This document shows, piece by piece, positions 36,914 through 45,769 of a stretch of 64,000 nucleotides of DNA (position 1 is its first letter; every line of letters starts with the position of its first letter). The notes beneath the pieces were generated by a model. It was not told the DNA's origin and did no database searches. It was given only the letters and a program-made list of their open reading frames with translations. Origin of the DNA: Lachnospiraceae bacterium (GTDB lineage Bacteria; Bacillota; Clostridia; Lachnospirales; Lachnospiraceae); NCBI GenBank assembly GCA_017442865.1, contig JAFRXK010000013.1, positions 1 to 64,000 of the forward strand, in the 5' to 3' direction. The position numbers were made by a program, and so were the translations under genes.

Positions 36914-36935
36914 TTCAGCGCATGTCCGATATAAT
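36907..36935 (+). promoter_or_regulatory. Promoter of bioY
   Basis: Perfect TTGACA (36907-36912), 17 bp, TATAAT (36930-36935). Confidence 0.85.
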
Positions 36936-36999
36936 TTGTTCAGTCGCAACAGAAATGATAAATCTGATGCAATATATCATTAACGAAAGAGGTTTTATT

Positions 37000-37563
37000 A
37001 TGTCTTCAAATTCTTTATCAGACACAAAAATGCTTAATACACGTTCCCTTGTCACAGCCGCACTGTTTGCAGCGCTGCTCTGCATTGCCGCATATATCAG
37101 CATTCCACTGCCGATTCCGGGAAGTCCGCATATCACGCTTCTAAACTTTGTTATTCTGCTGATTGCGCTTTTGTTCCCTTTGCCGATTGCATTTATGACA
37201 ATACTGGTGTGGATGCTTTTAGGCGTCATCGGACTGCCTGTATTTATCGGCGGCGGAGCAGGCTACGGATACCTTCTAAATATGTGGGGCGGATACACGC
37301 TTTCCTTCCTCGTTATCGCCATTGTTCTTCCGCTTATAAGAGGCAGAAAATACAACCGTATAAGATATACGATTGCAGCAATAGCGGGTGCATTGTTAAT
37401 TGATTTTCTTGGAATGATATATTTGAAGGCCATGGGAAATCTACCTTGGAAGGCAGCATTCCTGACAGGCTTTGTTCCATTTCTGCCACTTGATTTATTA
37501 AAAGCCTTTATTGCGGCTCAGATAGTGCCGGCATTTAAAAAGGTATTGCCTGAGAAGATGTAG
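37000..37563 (+). CDS. bioY: Biotin transporter substrate-binding subunit BioY
   Basis: S-component of an energy-coupling factor transporter, binding biotin in the membrane. 187 residues with six hydrophobic helices. The BioY signature is present in PLPIPGSPHITLLNFVILL and GLPVFIGGGAGYGYLLNMWGGY. The start at 37000 follows AAGAGG. It is under BirA control (36881-36913). No ECF ATPase or T-component is nearby, so it would share a common module. The last 70 bp region of the gene is duplicated beyond the stop. Confidence 0.94.
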   Translation: MSSNSLSDTKMLNTRSLVTAALFAALLCIAAYISIPLPIPGSPHITLLNFVILLIALLFPLPIAFMTILVWMLLGVIGLPVFIGGGAGYGYLLNMWGGYTLSFLVIAIVLPLIRGRKYNRIRYTIAAIAGALLIDFLGMIYLKAMGNLPWKAAFLTGFVPFLPLDLLKAFIAAQIVPAFKKVLPEKM

Positions 37564-37643
37564 ATGCTTACTCAAAGCCTTTATTGCGGCTCAGATAGTG
37601 CCGGCATTTAAAAAGGTATTGCCTGAGAAGATGTAGATGCTTA
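37501..37643. repeat. 70-bp direct duplication of the bioY 3' end
   Basis: 37501-37570 is repeated without mismatch at 37574-37643 (period 73). The first copy holds the last 20 codons and stop of bioY. Confidence 0.95.
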
Positions 37644-37660
37644 AAGATATATAGATGAAC

Positions 37661-37714
37661 CGGGCGGCGCCGGCAAAGGTATTGCAATAATACCTTCTTA
37701 TCCGGCGCCGCCCG
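37661..37714. terminator. GC-rich hairpin between bioY and the PD-(D/E)XK gene
   Basis: CGGGCGGCGCCGG (37661-37673) pairs with CCGGCGCCGCCCG (37702-37714), with AAGGTATT/AATACCTT inside. It sits between convergent genes but lacks a strong T-tail, so termination is inferred. Confidence 0.6.
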
Positions 37715-37747
37715 AAAATGTTGTTCTGTCTTTTGTCTTAATGCAGA

Positions 37748-38572
37748 TTATACTGTCTGCAAAAGTGCAAGTTCCTTAACCTCCTCTAAAGATAATTTTG
37801 CAGCCTGTGCAATCTGCTCAAAGGATAATACGTTCATTACAATGAGCTGCTGTGCAAATTCTATTTTTGCTTCACTTACAGCCTCACTTACTGCTTCCCT
37901 CACAATCTCTTCAACTATCTCACTCATTTTATCGGCTCCTTTCGTATTCTGTTTGTAAGGTCTTACGCTGTCAGCAAGGACATCCATGTACATATCTTCG
38001 GGGTCATAGCACGAAAAATCATGCATAAGCCTGCCAATGTCCGAATCGCCGCGGTATGCGCCGTTTACATACAAAATGTGCTGTCCCTCGCCAAACAGTT
38101 CATCTGTCGCCAGATTCACTCTTTCTATCGGATATACCGGTCTGCCAAGCCCGAATATATCCTCCTCTGTAATGAATATAACATATGTATCCGGAAGCTC
38201 GCTAAAATCCTGCCCTTCCTTCAAATTCTCAATATCCAGCGCACTGGAATGATATCTGGCTCTGTATTTTCCTGCGCCAAGTCTTCCCCTTTGTATCTCT
38301 AGATTATATAATTTTCCGTTATCATCCGTACATAATACATCAAGGCACAATGATCTTGCCCCGGCAAGCCGCTTTAAATCCTCCTGGGTTCGAACCTTTG
38401 TAATCTTCAAATCCGGCTTTCCGGTGATAATGCACAGCACCCTCTGTGCAAGCAAAACATTGTCCTTAAAAATGCATCTCATCAGCTCGTCGTCAATAGG
38501 TCTGAGTCTCTTAAGCTTCTGTAGTTTATCTTCATCTCTTATGTAAAGGTGTTTTCCAGCAGCTCTGTTCAT
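37748..38572 (-). CDS. PD-(D/E)XK nuclease-family protein (Rpn/transposase-like)
   Basis: 274 residues of the PDDEXK_2 type, often annotated as Rpn family or nuclease-family transposase. The N-terminal part holds RPIDDELMRCIFKDN, then the likely active site D in SLCLDVLCTDDNGKLYNLEIQRG (D and ExQ) near residue 80-100, and the FITEEDIFGLGRPVY strand. The C-terminal tail has an EIVREAVSEAVSEAK repeat and a helix-turn-helix-like LSFEQIAQAAKLSLEEVKEL. The start at 38572 has AAAGGAGG; no transposon ends are seen. It may act in recombination or be an orphan accessory gene. Confidence 0.82.
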   Translation of the reverse strand: MNRAAGKHLYIRDEDKLQKLKRLRPIDDELMRCIFKDNVLLAQRVLCIITGKPDLKITKVRTQEDLKRLAGARSLCLDVLCTDDNGKLYNLEIQRGRLGAGKYRARYHSSALDIENLKEGQDFSELPDTYVIFITEEDIFGLGRPVYPIERVNLATDELFGEGQHILYVNGAYRGDSDIGRLMHDFSCYDPEDMYMDVLADSVRPYKQNTKGADKMSEIVEEIVREAVSEAVSEAKIEFAQQLIVMNVLSFEQIAQAAKLSLEEVKELALLQTV

Positions 38573-38738
38573 ACTGCCTCCTTTCAACTGTCAAACACCA
38601 AGTACGTTCCCTATAATATAATAATACTACTTTATCTTTACCTTAACAAGTAAGATTTGTATTTAGATTACTGCCAATATACTTCACCCGGCATCCACGT
38701 ATGGCAGAATAATATGAGCAGTCTGAACATCATTTAAT

Positions 38739-39809
38739 TTACCGCCAATATGCTGCATCCTGCACATTTGCATTATTGTTTTTCCCTCCGCAATACATAT
38801 CCATCAGCTCTTTTATTATGATAAACCCCACCGGGCCAAGGATAGCTCCTGCAATTCCAAACAATCTGAAGCCGATATATATTGAAACCAGGGTTTCAAG
38901 CGAGCCTATGCCTATGCCGTTTCCTATGAGCTTTGCCTCAAGAAATTCGCGCATGAAATAACATATTATATAAATAGTCATTACAATCGCTGCCCTGTAA
39001 TAGCTGCCTGCAAAGCACAAATATATAATCCATGGAATAAAGACCGTGCCGGTGCCGAATATCGGCAGCAAATCCACAAAGCCTATGCCTATTCCAAAAA
39101 GCACTGAGTATCTGCTGCCTAAAATCATAAGACCTAAAGTACTTATAATGCTTGTGAACACCAGTATTGTAAGCTGTGTTCCCAAAAATGAAATTGCCAC
39201 ACTAAGAAGCCTTGAGGATATTCTGTCTATTTCCTGCCTGAAGGCGGATGTATTTCTCCATCTTCTGATGCGTTCCCATGAAGACGAGCACAATACAGTG
39301 GCTATAATAATTATTATTAACACGGCAATTCCATTAAAAATGCAGCTTATGACAGGAATACTGTTGCCTAAAAAATAATTCATTGAACTTTCCTGCGCCT
39401 TCGCCGCTATTAATTCATATCTGCTGTCAAGCCAGTAATATATTGTTCCATCCTCTATTCCGCAGACAGAATCCAGCCTGCAGCATATATCACTTATAAT
39501 TTTGCAAATCTTTTCTATGAGGGACGGTGCGAAATTTATAAAATTTGATATCTGCGATAAGAGTATGCCTCCCACAAGCCACAATCCGAGCATTATTGCA
39601 GCAAGCCAGAACAAAAGCACAGCAAATGCACATGCCGAAGTGGGCAAATGACTTATCCTGTTTAATTTTTTTATCTGGGGCTTCAATAGTAATGATATCC
39701 AGTATGCCATTAGAAAAGGCAGCACAAGCGGAAGCAGAAATTTTAAGCTTATATAGACTCCGGTTAAAACCGACAAAAATGTTAGAAATTTTCTTTTCCT
39801 GTCCATCAT
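38739..39809 (-). CDS. AI-2E family membrane protein, YtvI-like sporulation protein
   Basis: 356 residues with about eight hydrophobic helices, including PLVLPFLMAYWISLLLKP near residue 25 and the family core GFVDLLPIFGTGTVFIPW near residue 230 and LGPVGFIIIKELMD near residue 325. It fits the YtvI subgroup, associated with sporulation in Bacillota, rather than a proven AI-2 exporter. GGAGG precedes two adjacent ATG codons. It follows the D-LDH gene's downstream side with a small hairpin between. Confidence 0.8.
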   Translation of the reverse strand: MMDRKRKFLTFLSVLTGVYISLKFLLPLVLPFLMAYWISLLLKPQIKKLNRISHLPTSACAFAVLLFWLAAIMLGLWLVGGILLSQISNFINFAPSLIEKICKIISDICCRLDSVCGIEDGTIYYWLDSRYELIAAKAQESSMNYFLGNSIPVISCIFNGIAVLIIIIIATVLCSSSWERIRRWRNTSAFRQEIDRISSRLLSVAISFLGTQLTILVFTSIISTLGLMILGSRYSVLFGIGIGFVDLLPIFGTGTVFIPWIIYLCFAGSYYRAAIVMTIYIICYFMREFLEAKLIGNGIGIGSLETLVSIYIGFRLFGIAGAILGPVGFIIIKELMDMYCGGKNNNANVQDAAYWR

Positions 39810-39847
39810 CTTCCTGCCTCCTGCATTACTTAATTAAAGCAGAAGAT

Positions 39848-39871
39848 GTCCTTGTCTTATCAGACAAAGAC
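39848..39871 (-). terminator. Weak hairpin downstream of the D-LDH gene side
   Basis: GTCCTTGTC (39848-39856) pairs imperfectly with GACAAAGAC (39863-39871). On the minus strand it follows the ldhA stop by about 60 bp; the T-tail is weak. Confidence 0.4.
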
Positions 39872-39932
39872 ACCCTCTCTTACGCTTTAGTTTATCCAGA
39901 ATAACAGAAATGATACATGGTACAAGCTGTTA

Positions 39933-40928
39933 CTATGCATTTACTCCGTAAATAACCTCGTTCATCAGCTCTTTTCCCTCTTCGAGATTTTTTGCATTTT
40001 CCAGCGTAACTATTGCTATTGCCCTCAGTGCTTCCTTTGTGAAAAATGCCTGATGTGAGGTTATTATTACATTCGGGAAGGACATCAGTCTTGCGATAAC
40101 GTCATCCTTTACAGGCTCGTCAGAATGGTCCTCATAGAATAAATCATCCTCTTCCTCATACACATCAAACGCTACTCCGGCAAATGTATCCCCGCTCTTT
40201 AACTCTTCTATTACCGCCGCAGTATCAATAAGTGCGCCTCTGGATGTGTTCACAAGATATACTCCCTGCTTCATCTTTTTAATAGATGTCTCGTCTATTA
40301 TATGATAGGTCTCCTTTGTCAGAGGACAGTGCAGGCTGATAACGTCGGAACGCTCTAACAGTTCGTCAAGCTCCACATAATCAATATCAAGTGAATTATC
40401 AGGGTACACATCATACGCCAGCACATGCATTCCAAAGCCCTTAAGAATCCTTATCATTGCCCTTCCTATTTTACCTGTTCCGACAACTCCGGCGGTCTTT
40501 CCATGCAGGTCTGTGCCCATAAGTCCCTGTATGTTCATATTAAATTCTCTTGTCCTTACATACGCCCTGTGCGTCTTTCTGTTGACTGAAAGCAAAAGCG
40601 CCATAGCAAACTCTGCCACTGCCTCAGGAGAATAGCTCGGCACTCTCATCACACGAAGCTTTCCCTTTGCCGCCTTTAAATCAACATTATTATAACCTGC
40701 CGAACGCAGCAGTATCGCCTTTATGCCCATCTCATACAGCCTGTCAATTATATCTGCATTTACTTCATCATTTACAAATACACATACTGCATCACATCCC
40801 TGAGCCATAATAATACTGTGCTCATTCAAAAGCTCCTCAATAAATCTCACCTCATAGCCATATTCCTTTGAAAGAGGCTCAAAAAACATTCTGTCATAAG
40901 GTTTTGTCCCATAAAATGCAATCTTCAT
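39933..40928 (-). CDS. ldhA: D-lactate dehydrogenase (2-hydroxyacid dehydrogenase)
   Basis: Reduces pyruvate to D-lactate with NADH. The 331-residue protein has the NAD-binding GVVGTGKIGRAMIRILKGFG near residue 147, the catalytic Arg in TSRGALID near 232, catalytic Glu in FDVYEEEDDLFYED near 260 and catalytic His in SHQAFFT near 295. The FYEDHS insertion is typical of fermentative D-LDH. GGAGGG precedes the ATG. The nested palindrome at 40956-40995 lies 28 bp upstream, at the same distance as in pgcA. Confidence 0.92.
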   Translation of the reverse strand: MKIAFYGTKPYDRMFFEPLSKEYGYEVRFIEELLNEHSIIMAQGCDAVCVFVNDEVNADIIDRLYEMGIKAILLRSAGYNNVDLKAAKGKLRVMRVPSYSPEAVAEFAMALLLSVNRKTHRAYVRTREFNMNIQGLMGTDLHGKTAGVVGTGKIGRAMIRILKGFGMHVLAYDVYPDNSLDIDYVELDELLERSDVISLHCPLTKETYHIIDETSIKKMKQGVYLVNTSRGALIDTAAVIEELKSGDTFAGVAFDVYEEEDDLFYEDHSDEPVKDDVIARLMSFPNVIITSHQAFFTKEALRAIAIVTLENAKNLEEGKELMNEVIYGVNA

Positions 40929-40955
40929 ATATCCCTCCGTACATTCATCATATTA

Positions 40956-40995
40956 ATGATGTCCGGGTCAAAGCTAATTCTGACCCTGAAATCAT
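40956..40995. promoter_or_regulatory. Nested palindrome upstream of ldhA
   Basis: Outer ATGAT (40956-40960) and ATCAT (40991-40995), 4-nt spacers, and inner GGGTCA (40965-40970) and TGACCC (40981-40986). It is the same length and spacing as the element at 23154-23193. Probably a shared operator or 5' UTR hairpin. Confidence 0.68.
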
Positions 40996-41153
40996 TTCAA
41001 TTTAACTTTATCAGAACATCTGTCCTTTTTCAACAACTCAGAAATATTTTGCACAGATATATGCCAATTAATACATTTAAAAAGTTAATTGCAAATATAT
41101 AAGAAATAATATATATTGATGTTGGAGTGAGATTAATTTAAGGAGGATTCGTT

Positions 41154-41996
41154 ATGGTAAGCAATTTAACAATAGCCGGAATCGTAACTACACTTTTAAT
41201 AACACTGCTTCTGCCGATTATATTAATAATCATCTGGTCATTAAAAAATAAAGGCAAAAGAACCTGGTCGGCGTGGCTTTTCGGAGCCCTCGGATTTTTT
41301 ATAATGCAGCTTCTTATCAGGGTTCCTCTTTTGAGCCTGCTTGCGACCACAGACGGATATATGGATTTTATCAAAAATCATTACATAATTTACTGCCTTG
41401 CGCTTGCATTTACCGCAGGCCTGTTTGAGGTAATCGCAAGATACGCCGTTGCAAAAATAATGCGTAAGGACCTTACATACGAAAGAGGTATTGCTGCCGG
41501 ACTCGGACACGGCGGCATAGAATCAATGCTTCTGATAGGCATGACGTACTTAAATAATTTATTATATGCCTTAATGATAAATACCAACAGCTTCGATACA
41601 ATAGTAAATCAGGCAAATGAAGCAGGAGTCGACACGGCAGGTCTGCTTGAGGTTAAGACGCAGCTTATTGAAAGCTCTTCCTCCCTGTTCTTCCTCGCCG
41701 GCTTTGAAAGAATCCTTACGATTGTTTTCCATGTCGCAATGTCACTTTTGGTGTGCTATTTTGTAGCGAAGAAAAAGACATGGCTTGGCATTATTCTTTG
41801 CCTTGCGCTTCATACCCTGGTTGATTTTATATCTTCCGTAGTAAGCGGTCTTGGCAGCGAGTATCTTGGCAACAGGATATCACAGAACACATCCTACATC
41901 ATTATCTATTCTTTGCTTGCCGTGATTGCCATCGGTTCAACAATACTGATAAGGCATATCCGAAGGGAATGGAAGGATAATAAAGCGGCAATTTAA
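41154..41996 (+). CDS. YhfC-family intramembrane metalloprotease-like protein
   Basis: 280 residues with about seven hydrophobic helices. Residues shared with the YhfC/CPBP class are FEVIARYAVAK near 90, RGIAAGLGHGGIESM near 115, FHVAMSLLV near 196 and LHTLVDF near 220, which could hold a metal ion in the membrane. GGAGG precedes the ATG. The gene is monocistronic between an upstream palindrome on the other strand and a terminator at 42013-42070. Substrate unknown. Confidence 0.82.
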   Translation: MVSNLTIAGIVTTLLITLLLPIILIIIWSLKNKGKRTWSAWLFGALGFFIMQLLIRVPLLSLLATTDGYMDFIKNHYIIYCLALAFTAGLFEVIARYAVAKIMRKDLTYERGIAAGLGHGGIESMLLIGMTYLNNLLYALMINTNSFDTIVNQANEAGVDTAGLLEVKTQLIESSSSLFFLAGFERILTIVFHVAMSLLVCYFVAKKKTWLGIILCLALHTLVDFISSVVSGLGSEYLGNRISQNTSYIIIYSLLAVIAIGSTILIRHIRREWKDNKAAI

Positions 41997-42012
41997 AATA
42001 TCATAAAAAATA

Positions 42013-42070
42013 AAGGGGCTGTCGCAAAATAAGAGATTTTAAATCATCTTATTGCACGACGCCTCTTTTA
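42013..42070 (+). terminator. Terminator of the YhfC gene
   Basis: AAGGGGC-TGTCGCA-AATAAGA (from 42013) pairs imperfectly with TCTTATT-GCACGAC-GCCTCTTTT (to 42070). Its apical 15 nt GATTTTAAATCATCT (42035-42049) recur in the terminator at 61117-61175. Confidence 0.7.
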
Positions 42071-42131
42071 TTATTCCTACCCAACAAAGAATATGCGGCT
42101 CACAACAAATATGAACCGCACATCTTTTTTC

Positions 42132-42932
42132 TCAACCTGTAATTATATTCAATATCTCCTGCGGCGTCTCGACTATATAATCCGCACCGCACTCTTCAAG
42201 CACCTGTCTGCTGCGAAAGCCCCAGCACACGCCTATAAAGGTCATGCCGGCGTTCTTACCGGTTGCAGCGTCCGTCTGAGAATCGCCTATATACACTGTC
42301 CTCTCAGGAGATACACCCATTAAATCTGCAAGGTAAAGCGCTCCCGCCGGATCAGGCTTTCTCGGATAGCCTGTGCCCTCTCCAAGCACCTTAACAAACA
42401 CTCTTTGCCCTGCGGTCTTAAGTCCGCTCTGCCCGTCTGTGCTGCAGCCTGTCTGCTGCACGCTCTGCCCATCTGTGCTGCAGCCTGTCTGCTGCACGCT
42501 TGGCACCTCGGACGCACAACTGTCTGTCATCTGCTGTCTGTCCTGCTCATCTTCAAAATGCATCTCAATAAGCCTGTTGGCATAATCGTTGCGCTTATTT
42601 GTATTGACCGCCATCTTAATATGTCTTGCAGAAAGCTCCCTTACAAGCTCCTTAATACCCTCATAGGCAGCGGTTCTGTTCGCATAGCATTTTTCATAGC
42701 TCTCCACAAATTTATCATAAGCCTTTGCAAGAAGTGCATCTGTTCTAAGCTCGTCCGGTATACATCTTTCCAGCAGAACCTTAAAGCCGTTGCCGACCCT
42801 TGCCATCGCCTGCTCCACTGATACACATTCAAGCCCCAGCGAAAGCATTGCCGCATTCACGGCATCGGCTATGTCTTCAATCGTATTTAGCAGCGTACCA
42901 TCCAGGTCAAATATAACAGCATCAAAACTCAT
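42132..42932 (-). CDS. HAD-family hydrolase, phosphoglycolate phosphatase-like, with a repeat insertion
   Basis: 266 residues with HAD motifs I (FDLDGTLLNT), II (VNTNK near 110), III (PRKPDPAG near 190) and IV (YIGDSQTDAATGKNAG near 217). Family members continue directly from the region of LIEMHF to the VFVKVLGE strand. Here about 45 residues are inserted, rich in Ser, Gln, Cys and Thr, including two copies of SVQQTGCSTDGQ. The reading frame stays open, so a functional enzyme with an extra loop is likely. It starts 2 bp after the upstream gene's stop, so the two are cotranscribed. Substrate uncertain. Confidence 0.85.
   Translation of the reverse strand: MSFDAVIFDLDGTLLNTIEDIADAVNAAMLSLGLECVSVEQAMARVGNGFKVLLERCIPDELRTDALLAKAYDKFVESYEKCYANRTAAYEGIKELVRELSARHIKMAVNTNKRNDYANRLIEMHFEDEQDRQQMTDSCASEVPSVQQTGCSTDGQSVQQTGCSTDGQSGLKTAGQRVFVKVLGEGTGYPRKPDPAGALYLADLMGVSPERTVYIGDSQTDAATGKNAGMTFIGVCWGFRSRQVLEECGADYIVETPQEILNIITG
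42425..42496. repeat. 36-bp in-frame tandem repeat inside the HAD gene
   Basis: Units 42425-42460 and 42461-42496 differ at one base. Each encodes a copy of a 12-residue segment containing QQTGCSTDGQ. Confidence 0.92.
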
Positions 42933-42934
42933 AA

Positions 42935-43426
42935 TTAATTCATCTTAACCTTTCTTGGCGCTAACATTCTGATGGCATCTATCATCTCTTCATTCGGCTC
43001 AAATAATATCTTTGTGCCGCCGCCGAGCACTAAGGTATAAATCCTGTCCTCATGCGCTCTTGTCGTGAAATCCTTCACCTTATAATTCTGATAAGCTCTT
43101 GCATCCTCATGGTTTCTGCCCTTGAACATAAGCTCCATTGCCTGCAGGTCTGTTCTGTATACAGTCTTTCTTGCTGCCTTTGACATAATCTTGTCTATAA
43201 CAAGCTCGCCGTTCTGATAAATGTACTCGTATTCAAGGTCCCATCTTCTTACCAGAAAATAAACACCGAAGCCGAGCGCTGTCGCAATAATAAGAATGAA
43301 CGGATTTGCAAATAAAAGTCCGAGCAGGACAATCAGCACCTCAATAACAATGAGTGCAACCTTCGCTAAAAGCAGATAAAACGGTGTAACTCTTTTTACC
43401 ATATACTCAACATACGTATCTCCCAT
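42935..43426 (-). CDS. DUF6106-like two-helix membrane protein
   Basis: 163 residues starting MGDTYVEYMVKRV (43426), with GGAGG 7 bp upstream; the reading from 43447 lacks a site. Two adjacent hydrophobic helices (residues 15-60) are followed by a soluble PH-like domain with YEYIYQNGELVIDKIMSKAARK and LFEPNEEMIDAIR. Similar to Lachnospiraceae proteins I would place in DUF6106. No function is known. It is followed by the HAD gene with a 2-bp gap. Confidence 0.7.
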   Translation of the reverse strand: MGDTYVEYMVKRVTPFYLLLAKVALIVIEVLIVLLGLLFANPFILIIATALGFGVYFLVRRWDLEYEYIYQNGELVIDKIMSKAARKTVYRTDLQAMELMFKGRNHEDARAYQNYKVKDFTTRAHEDRIYTLVLGGGTKILFEPNEEMIDAIRMLAPRKVKMN

Positions 43427-43520
43427 AATAAGGCCTCCATAATTCATAATTAACTCTTATAATTATATCTAATATGAACATATATTTCAATGAAATTTTT
43501 ATTAAACTCTGACTTGCTTA

Positions 43521-43549
43521 TTGACGAAAACTTTGAATAATAATAAAAT
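43521..43549 (+). promoter_or_regulatory. Promoter of mnmM
   Basis: TTGACG (43521-43526), 17 bp, TAAAAT (43544-43549). Confidence 0.6.
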
Positions 43550-43660
43550 ATAAGAAACTTTTTATTCAGATATTGAGATGATAATCTCAAATTCAGGTCA
43601 TTATGCCTAAACACAGCCTGCAGCCATGATTATCATGCCGAATATCAGAAGGATTCTATT

Positions 43661-44224
43661 ATGTTAAACCTGCAAATCACGCAGTTATGTCACCATTTTA
43701 TAAATGAATATGTTGCCGAAGGCAGCGTATGTATTGACGCCACTGCAGGCAACGGATACGACACCGCATTTTTGTGCAGTCTTGTTGGAGATAGCGGTCA
43801 TGTGCTTGCGTTTGATATCCAGCAGAAGGCACTTGATAATACTGCCGCCCGCCTATTAAAGCTTGGACTTTCAGACAGGGCAGAAATAATACGCGACAGC
43901 CACTGTAACATGCATAAATATACGCCTGAAGCAAGTGTTGACTGCATAGTATTTAATTTCGGGTATCTTCCCGACGGCGACCATTCCGTCTGCACTCACG
44001 CAGACACAAGCGTGGCTGCAATAAATACGGCCCTGAGCCTGCTAAAAAAGGGCGGACTATTAAGCCTGTGCGTATACAGCGGTGGCGACACCGGCTTTGA
44101 AGAAAAGACTGCCATTTTAAATTTTGTCAAGGGACTAAGTCAAAAGCAATATACTGTTTTACGCATTGATTATTATAACAAATCAAACAACCCGCCTATG
44201 CCCGTTATGATTATAAAATTATAA
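43661..44224 (+). CDS. mnmM: SAM-dependent methyltransferase, MnmM/YtqB-like
   Basis: 187 residues with a class I Rossmann methyltransferase fold: SAM motif DATAGNGYDTAFL near residue 28, acidic residue in LAFDIQQKAL near 53, and VFNFGYLPDGDHS near 98. This matches YtqB (MnmM), which completes the mnm5s2U wobble modification of tRNAs by methylating nm5s2U34. AGAAGGA precedes the ATG. Confidence 0.85.
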   Translation: MLNLQITQLCHHFINEYVAEGSVCIDATAGNGYDTAFLCSLVGDSGHVLAFDIQQKALDNTAARLLKLGLSDRAEIIRDSHCNMHKYTPEASVDCIVFNFGYLPDGDHSVCTHADTSVAAINTALSLLKKGGLLSLCVYSGGDTGFEEKTAILNFVKGLSQKQYTVLRIDYYNKSNNPPMPVMIIKL

Positions 44225-44251
44225 TTTTATATAAATAATTCAGCAAAAACA

Positions 44252-44280
44252 TTGATAAGTTTTGATTATCATGGTAAAGT
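44252..44280 (+). promoter_or_regulatory. Promoter of the citrate synthase gene
   Basis: TTGATA (44252-44257), 17 bp, TAAAGT (44275-44280). Candidate only. Confidence 0.45.
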
Positions 44281-44330
44281 AATGAGAATACAGACATTTG
44301 ATTTGATACATACAGAAGGGAGCAATTTAA

Positions 44331-45710
44331 ATGACTGATAATATTAATAAAACATATGATGAAGATAAATTTAATAAATTAGTTGAGTATTCCAGAAGGT
44401 CAGGTACTATTGACCAGAGTCTTTACGCAGAATATGACGTTAAACGAGGCTTAAGAGAGTCAAACGGCAAGGGCGTGCTTACAGGTCTTACAGAGATATC
44501 TGATGTTGTTGCGTTTAAGACTGTGCTCGGAAGGACAATTCCCGACGAGGGAAGCCTTTTTTATCAGGGCTACAATATAAATGATCTTGTTGAAGGCTTT
44601 GCCGACAGACGCTACGGCTTTGAGGAGATTACATACCTTCTTCTTTTCGGCAAGCTCCCTACAAGAGAGCAGCTTGACGATTTTGTGCTGCTGCTTGACG
44701 ATTACAGAGCTCTCCCTGACATGTTCGTGCGTGACATTATCATGAAGGCGCCAAACAACAACATGATGAACGTGCTTCAGCGTGGCGTGCTTACACTTTA
44801 CTCGTATGACGAGAATCCTGACGATACAACCGTCGAGAATGTACTTAAGCAGTCGCTTCACCTTATAGCAAAGTTCCCGCTGATTTCGGTATACGGTTAT
44901 CAGACCTATCGTCATTATTTCCTTGACCAGAGTCTTATAATAAGAAATCCTCAGCGCGGACTTTCCTCGGCAGAGAATCTTTTAAGAATTCTCCGTTCAG
45001 ACGGCAAGTACACCGAGCTTGAGGCAAAGGTTTTGGATGTCGCACTTGTGCTTCATGCAGACCACGGCGGCGGAAACAACTCAACCTTTACAACTCACGT
45101 TGTATCCTCTACGGGAACCGACACCTATTCAGCAATAGCCGCTTCGCTCGGCTCTCTTAAAGGACCGAGACACGGCGGTGCAAATATAAAGGTTCAGCAG
45201 ATGTTTGCCGACATCAAGGAAAATGTCCAGGACTGGACAAATGAAGACGAGCTTTCAGAATATCTTCTTAAAATACTTCACAAGGAAGCATTTGACCGCA
45301 AGGGTCTTATTTATGGTATGGGTCATGCCGTTTATACATTGTCAGACCCTAGAGAGGTAATTCTTAAGAAGTATGCGCGTTCACTTGCCGAGGCAAAGGG
45401 CCGCATGGAGGAATTTGAGCTTTACGACCGTGTTGAAAGACTTGCTTCAACACTTGTTATGCAGGAGAAGACCCTGTTCAAGAACATTTGTGCAAACGTT
45501 GATTTCTACAGCGGTTTCGTATACAATATGCTTGGTCTTCCGGATGAGCTTTTCACTCCGTTGTTTGCAATTTCACGTATATCGGGCTGGTGCGCGCACC
45601 GCATGGAGGAGATAGTAAACTCCGGCAAGATTATAAGACCTGCCTACAAATATGTAGGTCATCATGTGCCTTACATCGCTATTGACGAAAGAACCGATCC
45701 TACGATATAG
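44331..45710 (+). CDS. gltA: Citrate synthase
   Basis: Condenses oxaloacetate with acetyl-CoA. The 459-residue protein has LHADHGGGNNSTF near residue 243 (catalytic His), GPRHGGANIKV near 280, YGMGHAVYT near 322 (second catalytic His), NVDFYSGFVYNMLG near 385 (catalytic Asp) and RISGWCAHRMEE near 415. GAAGGGAG precedes the ATG. It supplies 2-oxoglutarate carbon for glutamate synthesis, but it lies 25 kb from gltBD and shows no ANTAR leader. Confidence 0.96.
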   Translation: MTDNINKTYDEDKFNKLVEYSRRSGTIDQSLYAEYDVKRGLRESNGKGVLTGLTEISDVVAFKTVLGRTIPDEGSLFYQGYNINDLVEGFADRRYGFEEITYLLLFGKLPTREQLDDFVLLLDDYRALPDMFVRDIIMKAPNNNMMNVLQRGVLTLYSYDENPDDTTVENVLKQSLHLIAKFPLISVYGYQTYRHYFLDQSLIIRNPQRGLSSAENLLRILRSDGKYTELEAKVLDVALVLHADHGGGNNSTFTTHVVSSTGTDTYSAIAASLGSLKGPRHGGANIKVQQMFADIKENVQDWTNEDELSEYLLKILHKEAFDRKGLIYGMGHAVYTLSDPREVILKKYARSLAEAKGRMEEFELYDRVERLASTLVMQEKTLFKNICANVDFYSGFVYNMLGLPDELFTPLFAISRISGWCAHRMEEIVNSGKIIRPAYKYVGHHVPYIAIDERTDPTI

Positions 45711-45769
45711 ACATTATACGGTTATTCTTTATTTGTATCTGTGGATGACCGTTTTACGAGGTATTTTTA

